Source: Spirogloea muscicola (Eukaryota; Streptophyta; Zygnematophyceae; Spirogloeales; Spirogloeaceae). From it: a stretch of DNA of 19,054 nucleotides. The position numbers were made by a program, and so were the translations under genes. The stretch is taken from the NCBI GenBank assembly GCA_009602725.1, contig WELB01000195.1, forward strand, positions 77,693-96,746, given 5' to 3'. Under the pieces are notes generated by a model. The model saw nothing but the letters and a program-made list of their open reading frames with translations, was not told the origin of the DNA and did no database searches. This document shows positions 1 through 6,528 of the stretch, one piece after another (within the stretch, counting starts at the first letter, position 1; each line of letters opens with the position of its first letter).

Positions 1-54
1 GGCTGCGGCGGCGTCAGCGGCGGCGGCTGCGGCGGCGCCGCGGCGGCGGCGGCC

Positions 55-169
55 ATGGCGCTGGCCGCCGTGGAGGTGACGACCGAGGTGTGGCTCACGT
101 GCGCCACGCACGCGCTGTCGACGGAGACGGAGGAGGTCATGGGCCTCCTGCTCGGCGACATCGCGGTCA

Positions 170-203
<34 letters not shown>

Positions 204-3200
204 TGTCCTCGTGGTGCGGCCGTGGCGCTCGCCAGCTGCCGGCAGCCGCTGTCAGGCGGTCCTGCCGCTCATCTACCTCCACCGCTTTCCGCTTGTGGCG
301 CCGCACAGTACGGGCCGGACGCCGCCGCGACGGCGCACGTCTGGGCGGCGGCGCCGCAGACGCGCTCGGACCGCCGCAAGGACCGCGTGGAGACCAACCC
401 GGAGCAGCTCGCCGCTGCCACTGCGCAGGCCGAGATATCATCCACGCGCCAATGCGCCATTGTAGAAGCAGTGTTGCGGCCAGTGGCAGTGCCCTTTTGA
501 CTTAGGTGCCAGCGTGCATACTCGGAGATGGTTAACTGGAGGTTGATTTGGGTCAAGCATATATATCAAGCTATATGTATACATGTGTACATCATCAAAA
601 GCTTGATGATATGCTTCTTAGGGATAAGGGTTTAGGGTTTAGGGTTTGGGGTTTAGGTTATACATATCAAGCTATATGTATAGAACATGTATATACGTAT
701 ACATACATATAGCAGTCAGGTGTTGAAACCTAAACCCTATAATCCTAAACCCTAAATCGTAAGCCCTAAGCGCTAAACTCTTGTATATGTATACATGTAT
801 ATAGCAGTCAGGTGTTGTAGCTTTGCTGCTCGCAGCCGGCTGTGCATTGCCTCCAATTGGCCCTCCTACAACTCGGCACGATTACCTTGACAATGGTGGC
901 ACAGGCTCTCAGCCACCACAGGGCGGACGACGCGCGTCATCGGCTGGTACCACAGCCACCCGCACATCACCGTCTTCCCATCGCACGTTGGTGGGCAACC
1001 CCCCTCCGCTCCGCCTCGCCATCCATGACGCCCCCGCATTTGTGCCGCTTTATAGGGATCGGAAGAGCACTCTGATTATTGTGCAAAGACTTGAGGCGAG
1101 CAACGGCTCGCTCGGCAGATGTGCGGACGCAGGGAATGTACCAGATGATGGACGATGGCTTCGTGGGGCTCATCTTTTCGTGCTTCAGTGAGGACTCAAA
1201 CAAGGTAAATCGTCCTCAGGGTCATGACTACTGCGGCAGGTTTAGATTTTGGTGTTAGGATCTGCGTTCCAGGGCTTGGGGTCAGGTGCTCTGCAGCCCT
1301 CTGTTCAAGTCTGGTCTGGCGCTGTCAGTCGCCAGAGCCAGAGCCAGTTGACGTTGCACTCGTCAACTCAATGCTGAGTGCAGCACGGCTGCGCAGGCTT
1401 AAATTTTCTCTGTACTCCTCCTGCAGCATTCTTCATTCACGTCTGTGTCTTGGAAATGTATCATGTGCACCAAAGCCTCCGCACTGCTTCAACCAGCACT
1501 TTAGAATTACTGCATGGAAACACGACTTAAAGAGATACACATACATGTACACGTACACATACACTCATGTGTACATGTACATATGTGTACATGTATTTGA
1601 AGCCCTTAGATTTGAGCTCTGAATTTCCTAATCCTGAGAGGCCAAAGTCTTAATAGCATACCAGCATGCAAGCCGAAATGTGAGTCCCTCTTATCTGCGA
1701 ACTGACCAGGTGGGCAGAATCCAAGCGACTGCATTTCAGTCGGAGCCCAAGCGCAAGAGCACGGCAGGCTCGCGCCTGCCGTCGTCCAACATCATCCTGT
1801 ACCCTGGCGCCGGCCCGACTGCAGCCTCGCCACCCAGACGCTCACCGTCACCAATAAGCACCAGCCCCCTGTCCTCGGACCCAACTGAGTCAGATGGTGA
1901 CGTGGCCGTTCTGGGTGGCAGCCAGCTCGGAGATCAAGCGCAGGTGTGAAACTACCCTTGACTCCCACCACATCAGCGTACAAGCCAACAATTGGCGTTG
2001 AGGAATCTGCTGAGCTCCAGTTTGAGACATGTGAAGCATTATGACTATTGGTTGCAGTCCTGTCAAAAATAGGTGCAAGATTTCAGCAGTTTCTGGTAGT
2101 TGAGGCTACACCTTCTTTTGAAGGTAGTCGTAGACTTGGCAAGCACATGACTGGTCAGCTCCAAAATTCTCACAAAGCGTCAGATTAGACTCAGGTCCTA
2201 AGATTGTGCTGCGCTCTATGAGCTCCTCATGCTTGTCTTGGACTGTGAGCTCCTTGTCTCCCAGCCGACGGACATTAGCTTCACGGACGCGCTGAGGGTG
2301 GGCAATACATCTGATGCGGAGCTCTCGGCGAGCTTCCAGGAGGCGGTGCACCGCTCCAACATGGACGCCAGGTCTGGCTGCAGAGCCAGCCACTTCCTTG
2401 CACAGTATATCGTCTGGGATATCAGTTGGTGTAGTTGACATATTGTTTTCTGCAGGGCAGACTATGTGGGGATTGCTCAAGCCTCAGTGGTGCTTTGACA
2501 AAGAGCTTAGTTACGCCAGCGAGCACTGCTTTGTGAGGGGCAGCTTCGTGAGCAGCTTCTGCAAGCGGCCGTGTTGTGCAATTCCTGAACCTTTGTGTCG
2601 CCAATATTTACGCAGCGAAGCAGAGTTTGTATGCAAAGAAGTCCCTCTGAGGGTGGTCAAGAAGGCGCAAAGGCCCGGTGCGCAGGAGCAGCTGGCTCTT
2701 TGGCCTCTTGTGAGCTTGCAGCGCATCCTCTTTGCGGAAGAGCAAGCTGCTTACAAAGCGGCCATGGCACAGAGTATGAGGTAGTGCCTTTTGTGCCCTT
2801 TACTTGTGGTAAGGGCTTCAAAATGAATGATATATTCAGGTGTGAAGAAGGACACTTATCGTGCTTCCCCCCAATGGCAATCCTTTACAGTTGGACTGCT
2901 CCATGCTCTCCTGAAAAAGACACAATGCACATGGGTGCATTGAGCTTGCTTGAGGATGCTTTTAAATTCTCTGTTGTGCCGCCTCTTTCGAATCTGATGC
3001 TGCCCTCCTTCACATTCCTCAATCAATTTACACGCACTTGCGTCCCTGTGATCCACAGGAAAAGTGAGATGCATGCAATAGCAGTGATGCATCACAATGC
3101 TACATATCAGGCATCGCTTTGTAAGCTCATGGAATTTTGGTAAGTTATGCTTTCTTCATTGTGGTGCAAATTCATAGGCCATACTCTGCACAGTGCTCAC

Positions 3201-3792
3201 GCTCCTGTGAGGTTTGATTTCTTAGACTTTAGAGGTTGTCCTGTCCGAGGAGTGGCCTTTTGGATGCTGAGCTGCTGCATCGTCCACGCCTGAGCTTGCA
3301 GCCTTGTCCCAATGCTAAGCACACTATGGGACCGCCAACAGCAAAATGTGTTAAGGGTGAGCACACATGTGGAAGCTCATGCTGCACCCTGACTTTCGAT
3401 TCCGTAATGCTTATACTGCATTCTACGCTCTGAACGATTGGTTTTTGCTCCTGTGTCTCCTGTAGTTGGCATTGCTCCAAGCAGAGGCTGCGGAGTTGCA
3501 GGATATGGCAGCTTCGCACAGCCTGGCCGCTCTCGCGCCCCAGGCTCCTGGAGCAGTGCTGGTGCACTACCCCATAAGGGCTGGCCTCACGCCGCCGAGC
3601 TCCCCGCCGCAGCCAATGTTGCCAGCATTTGGCGGCTTCCCACCACAGCCGCTGCATGACCTCGATGCATTTCCATTTCAGCCTGCTGCCGAAACGAAGA
3701 GGCCAGCTGGTGTAGGCTTTCATCAGCCCATGTCGAGCCCAAAGCCCATTTCAGCAAAGCCACGTGGGCCTTTGGACAACATGGACTTCTGA
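55..3792 (+). CDS. BRCC36: BRCC36-like K63-specific deubiquitinase (JAMM/MPN+), ten exons
   Basis: Exons: 55-165, 309-434, 903-990, 1119-1204, 1710-1943, 2265-2371, 2616-2780, 3059-3139, 3302-3356, 3466-3792. They join in frame to 459 codons. The family is a zinc metalloprotease that removes K63-linked ubiquitin, working with an Abraxas-type partner in DNA repair; plant members act in homologous recombination. Seen: the N-terminal MPN strand HALSTETEEVMGLLLGD with the catalytic Glu (E27), then the full JAMM motif HSHPHITVFPSHVD (H96, H98, S106, D109), DVRTQGMYQMMDDGFVGLIF, SEDSNKVGRIQATAFQS, a Ser/Pro-rich variable linker (exon 5), AVHRSNMDASEAEFVCKEVP, and the C-terminal helix segment NATYQASLCKLMEFCLVP. 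The C-terminus after about residue 390 is Pro-rich and unlike animal BRCC36. Domain order and wording match plant BRCC36 best. The start is the first ATG, behind a GGC/GCG-rich leader at 1-54. Intron 2 is AT-AC; the other eight are GT-AG with mixed phases. Confidence 0.95.
166..308 (+). repeat. BRCC36 intron 1 containing a (CCG)n microsatellite
   Basis: The donor is GCG|GTCAGC at 166 and the acceptor is CGCACAG at 308, phase 0. Splicing joins GDIA to YGPDAAATAHVW, as expected for plant BRCC36. Just inside the donor lies an uninterrupted run of about eleven CCG/GCC triplets (about 170-202). Read as coding it would give poly-Arg or poly-Pro, so unspliced gene prediction would go wrong here. Confidence 0.85.
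618..657 (+). repeat. Interstitial telomere-type repeat (TTTAGGG)n
   Basis: About five degenerate TTTAGGG units (AGGGATAAGGGTTTAGGG and onward), inside the AT-AC intron. This is the plant and green-algal telomere unit. Confidence 0.85.
727..778 (-). repeat. Interstitial telomere-type repeat, opposite orientation (CCCTAAA)n
   Basis: Degenerate CCTAAACCCTATAATCCTAAACCC units that invert the block at 618-657. The AT-rich DNA between and around them holds further repeats. A 16-nt ATCAAGCTATATGTAT occurs at about 568 and 667, and TATAGCAGTCAGGTGTTG occurs at about 709 and 799. ATCATCAA/TTGATGAT at 591-610 forms a perfect 8-bp hairpin. Confidence 0.8.
1205..1709 (+). other. BRCC36 intron 4 with an alternating AC/GT tract
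   Basis: Donor AAG|GTAAAT at 1205 and acceptor GACCAG at 1709, phase 0. The only structure seen is an alternating purine-pyrimidine, partly palindromic tract of TACA/TGTG units at about 1536-1597. No gene is visible inside. Confidence 0.75.
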
Positions 3793-4659
3793 GAACCTGC
3801 TTGCTCGGTGTTGGTGAAGTGTTGGATTGGTGGGTGGGAAGTGGAAGAGCTGGTTGGGGATGGTGGACTTGGCGTGCTTGACTGAGATGCCAAGGAGCGC
3901 ATCATGTATATACTTTAGTGACATACCTTCGGCCACAGTCACCTGCTGACCTGTAGTGGCATTCTCTGGATATCATGGGCCCTTCACCTTGGGGGTCCTG
4001 CAATGTGCCAGCTATTTGGGCTCCAGGTCCTCATCACGGAACTCTGCAAGCTAAATATCATGTATCAGGCATTACTGAGTAAGAGCTGTATTACATATCA
4101 TCTGACATAGGCTTATGGCATACCTCTGGCACTGTGGCCTTTGCACTGCCAGTTTCATGAAGACATCTTCTGCTTAGTGCTTATACTGACTGCAAGCTTG
4201 TTGATTTGCACCTTCATGCAGGCGTGTCAAACATGCTGGCTGCCGCTTTGCGGGTACACTCTCTTATGCAATTATTTCAAGTCAGCAGCAACCGTAGGTG
4301 GCCAAGAGGAAGCTCCGAAGGTAATGAGTGGGTGTGGGTGCCAGCCAAATAGGCGCTTGCTAGTAGTGTAGGGATAGGTTGTCGCTGATGGAGGTACAAG
4401 AGAGGAACACGGCAGGGCTCCAGAAGAGAGGAGCAGCTTCTGTAAATTTGGAGCAGCTGTCAGAGGCCACGATGTCAAAGACCAAAGGGAGCTCCTCAGA
4501 AGGGGCTATAACTGTCAGTAGCGAGCGCCGAAGAGACCTTTGCATGCAATACATGGTAGGAAACCTGCAGAGGGGGTCAATGCAGCAAATAAGCGGCAGT
4601 CACTTCGAGGACTAAGTGCAGCTCAAGAAGTCGCTATAAAAGACGGCATCAGGCAAGTA
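3793..4659. other. Intergenic, no gene recognised
   Basis: Sequence between the BRCC36 stop codon and the retrotransposon remnants. Short open frames occur (for example 4379-4615, +), but they show no family resemblance, no splice-supported continuation and no codon pattern like the neighbouring exons. The first part should be the BRCC36 3' UTR. I could not find a convincing TGTAA-type polyadenylation signal close to the stop. Confidence 0.6.
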
Positions 4660-4807
4660 TGCAAGGGGTTCATGGGACCCCGGGTAAGCTAGCCCGAGAA
4701 ACAAGTTCCGACGGGGCCAAAAAGTGCTGGAACGCATAGTTGAAGCAAATACCATGTAGGACGATTACTTATTGACCTCTAGGTAGCAGCCGCAAGTCAG
4801 AAATACC
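4660..4807 (-). pseudogene. RLE retrotransposon 3'-end remnant (coding tip plus tail)
   Basis: On the minus strand 4807-4771 reads TTTCTGACTTGCGGCTGCTA and then CCTAGAGG, equivalent to the SDLRLLSRG end of the intact element at 12469-16368. Only about the last 12 codons remain. About 110 nt of tail follow, with an imperfect GGGCTAGC...ACCCGGG-type hairpin near 4680-4700. It lies directly downstream, on the minus strand, of the tail of the next remnant. Strongly decayed. Confidence 0.6.
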
Positions 4808-5095
4808 AGCTGCCGAGAATGAAAAGTGAGCTCTTCCAAAGGGTGCGGCGGCTGTGAGAAGCCAGCCCAGAAAGAATGAACACGGTTCAAAGGGCCAAAT
4901 GGCGTCATAACCACATGGCTATGTGAGATCAAAGCGGCTGGGAGCTTAGTATACCCCGAGTCAGCAGCAGCAAGTCGGAGTAAGTATGCAGCCGGAAAGG
5001 TGACACCCCAACGAGAACCAGAAGTAGTGACCAAAGCGCAGCCTGCCCGAAAGATCATAGCTGATCCATAGCTGCTTTGTTTCTGCCCGAAAAGC
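4808..5095 (-). pseudogene. RLE retrotransposon 3'-end remnant, about 45 codons plus tail
   Basis: Minus-strand translation from about 5095 to 4945 gives FRAGCALVTTSGSRWG and then VTFPAAYLLRLAAADSGY. It lines up with LRAGRALAAASGFRQG, DVFPSASYSDLHLLTSGH of the copy at 16592-16922. The match at the DNA level is also clear (CCGACTTGCTGCTGCTGACT against CGGACTTGCATCTCCTGACT). The 3' tail holds CATTCTTTCTGGGCTGGCTTCTCACAGCC (plus-strand 4855-4885, an imperfect hairpin) and a GGAAGAG motif also found behind the copy at 16592. 5'-truncated, with no usable stop in frame. Confidence 0.75.
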
Positions 5096-5104
5096 AGTCC
5101 CCCT

Positions 5105-5263
5105 GATAAGAGGGAAAGACTCTTCCAGGAGAAGGCGATGGCCTGCAGTACGCCAGCCCAGAATATGAAACGAGCAAAGTTGGAGGGGCCAGAAAAGCGC
5201 ACACAGCGACTCGAGTTGCCACTGGGTGCTCATTACGCCCTTGTTGAGCGGCCGCAGGTCACT
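5105..5263 (-). pseudogene. RLE retrotransposon 3'-end remnant (coding tip plus tail)
   Basis: Minus strand 5263-5228 reads AGTGACCTGCGGCCGCTCAA followed by CAAGGGCGTAATGA, that is SDLRPLNKG, the equivalent of the intact SDLRLLSRG terminus. The tail contains TTCTGGGCTGGCGTACTGCA, GGCCATCGCC and GGAAGAGTCT (plus-strand 5118-5166), closely similar to 17036-17080 behind the truncated plus-strand copy. It is the first of three same-orientation remnants in a row, suggesting repeated insertion at or near existing tails. Confidence 0.65.
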
Positions 5264-5265
5264 TC

Positions 5266-5800
5266 TCTCCTCGTAACGGGTGAAATGACGGGCATAACGG
5301 GCGCAACGGGCGGAAGCCAGAAGGAAAGCTGGAAGAGCTGGTTAGTGCCACGCAGCTCCCTGTGGTGGGAAAGCCCCCAAGTGGGGGGGTGGTTTCGCAC
5401 GTGCGAGCGCGGGAAAGGGGGGCCGCGCCGACCACGTGACCTCGGGCCGCCGTGGCCGCCGTATCCCGAGCGGCACTGTGATTGGTCGCGGCCGCCGGGC
5501 ACGCGCCGCGGCGGATCCCCGCCGCCCCGGGGGTCGCGGCGGAAATCCTGGTGCCAAGGGCGGGCAAAGCGGACGAGTGGCTACCGTATTGCCCTCTTGG
5601 TGACCACCGTTTGACACCCGTTTGGTCAGGAGCCGGCTCTTTGGGCGGGCGTTATCCCCGCTTTGTCGGGGGGCGGGCGGGAGCGGATGCCCCACTCCGG
5701 GCCCACGTCACGCCTGCCTCCTCTCTCCCGCCAAAGTTCCCCCCTCCCCCCCCACCTCCCTCCTCCCTCCCTCCTCCCTGGCCGGCCCCGGAGGGAGGGA
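5266..5800. promoter_or_regulatory. GC-rich promoter-like region
   Basis: Very GC-rich and CpG-rich. It has an inverted CCAAT box (ATTGG, 5481-5485), a TCCCGCCAAA site resembling an E2F element (5726-5735), and a long C/T-rich tract (about 5720-5782) ending at a palindromic GGCCGGCC-like stretch. No gene is visible. It could be a distal promoter for the gene starting near 6529, but hairpin repeats lie between, so this is only suggestive. Confidence 0.35.
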
Positions 5801-5802
5801 GG

Positions 5803-5870
5803 CGTCCATTCATTTTGGGCTGGCTTTCTTCTTTTGCCAGCCCCTCTTTCTTTATGGGCGAGCCTTCTTT
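5803..5870 (+). repeat. Hairpin repeat, tail-only copy A
   Basis: CATTCATTTTGGGCTGGC (stem 5817-5824), an 11-nt loop, GCCAGCCC (5836-5843), then TTATGGGCGAGCC. It has the same order of parts as the 3' tail of the intact retrotransposon at 16430-16482. No coding end precedes it. Confidence 0.75.
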
Positions 5871-5904
5871 CATGCGGCTGCTGGTGCTCGCAAAAGGCGG
5901 CTGC

Positions 5905-5957
5905 CAGAAGAAAGGGCTCGCCCATTGAGGAATGGGGCTGGAAAAGCCCCATTCCTT
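5905..5957 (-). repeat. Hairpin repeat, tail-only copy B (inverted)
   Basis: On the minus strand: GGAATGGGGC, a 7-nt loop, GCCCCATTCC (a 10-bp perfect stem, 5929-5938 with 5946-5955), then TCAATGGGCGAGCCC. It is inverted relative to copies A and C. Its end, 5905-5927, pairs with 6029-6052 as an inverted repeat. Confidence 0.75.
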
Positions 5958-6052
5958 CGCCTGGCTTCCCCCCCCCTCTTCTTGTACTCTGTTCATTCTT
6001 TTTTGGGCTGGCTGTTCCAGCCCATATTCTCAATGGGCGAGCCCTTCTTCTT
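5956..6052 (+). repeat. Hairpin repeat, tail-only copy C
   Basis: Closest relative in the window of the intact element's tail at 16392-16492. Shared parts in order are GTACTCTGTTCATTCTTTTT, GGGCTGG (6005-6011), a 5-nt loop, CCAGCCC (6017-6023), ATTCTCAATGGGCGAGC and CTTCTTCT. Its flanks are similar: GAAAAGCCCCATTCC at 5941-5955 and GAAAAGCC-AGG-CCCATTCC at 6053-6071. They may be an imperfect target duplication from insertion into copy B. Confidence 0.8.
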
Positions 6053-6142
6053 GAAAAGCCAGGCCCATTCCCAAAAAGCAATGCCAGAGGCAGCCAGGGG
6101 CATGGCCATATCACAGGTCAGGCAGACAGGGCGCTTTCAGCT

Positions 6143-6198
6143 GTCCATTCTTTTGGGCTGGCCTTTCCCAGCCACCAGTCAATCTGGCCGCGCTTCCT
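6143..6198 (+). repeat. Hairpin repeat, tail-only copy D (second tail subtype)
   Basis: GTCCATTCTTTTGGGCTGG with CCAGCC (stem 6156-6161/6168-6173), then ACCAGTCAATCTGGCCGCGC and TTCC. It is nearly identical to 16981-17036 behind the truncated retrotransposon copy. It ends about 200 bp before the second gene's GC-rich 5' end. Confidence 0.8.
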
Positions 6199-6419
6199 CT
6201 TTCAGTAAGACGATGCAGAGGGAAGCTCAGTACCCACGAGTGAGCAACATGAGGTCTGAGTAGCTCGCTGCAGGGAAGGAGGCAAACCCCGCTTGTCAGC
6301 AACAGGACGCCAGATGAGGGAAGGGCGGGAGGAGCCCGAGCGCGCTGCCGAGAAGAGGGGAGGCCCTCTGCGCCCTCTGCGAAGCGGCCAGCGGCGACGC
6401 CATGGCGGCCTGCGTTGGC

Positions 6420-6448
6420 TGACCGCCGCCGCCGCCGCCGCCGCCAGC
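6420..6448 (+). repeat. (GCC)n microsatellite at the 5' end of the second gene
   Basis: About eight GCC triplets directly after the stop of the short ATG frame at 6402-6422. If the triplet region is mis-assembled, this ATG could be the true start, so the N-terminus of the protein is unsettled. Confidence 0.7.
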
Positions 6449-6528
6449 AGCGGCGCAATGCCGCGGCGGCGGGCGGCGAGCAGGGCGTGAGCCCCGAGGC
6501 CGTCGCCGCCCCGCCGACTGTGGGCAGC

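Larger units (their letters stand above)
435..902 (+). other. Putative U12-type AT-AC intron (BRCC36 intron 2)
   Basis: Exon 2 ends ...CAG GCC GAG (QAE, to 434) and exon 3 begins AGG CTC TCA GCC (R L S A, from 903), giving QAERLSATTGRTTRV; human BRCC36 has AERLAELTGRP at this place. The intron begins ATATCATCC and ends GGTGGCAC. A branch site TACCTTGAC at 883-891 matches the U12 consensus TTCCTTRAY in 8 of 9 positions, with the branch A (890) 12 nt before the splice site, the usual U12 spacing. No GT-AG pair preserves the frame. The downstream frame is closed by TGA at 888-890. The AG dinucleotides after it have the wrong phase for every GT beyond QAE. Confidence 0.82.

Noticed and set aside
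269-556. Open frames on both strands across the (CCG)n region at the window start
   Set aside because: Poly-Arg and poly-Pro frames are by-products of the triplet repeat in BRCC36 intron 1. The conserved protein needs that stretch spliced out.
5626-6263. Several overlapping open frames of 110-210 codons on both strands at 5480-6260
   Set aside because: They run through inverted hairpin repeats and C/T-rich DNA. Apparent protein similarity between them is only translated repeat sequence.
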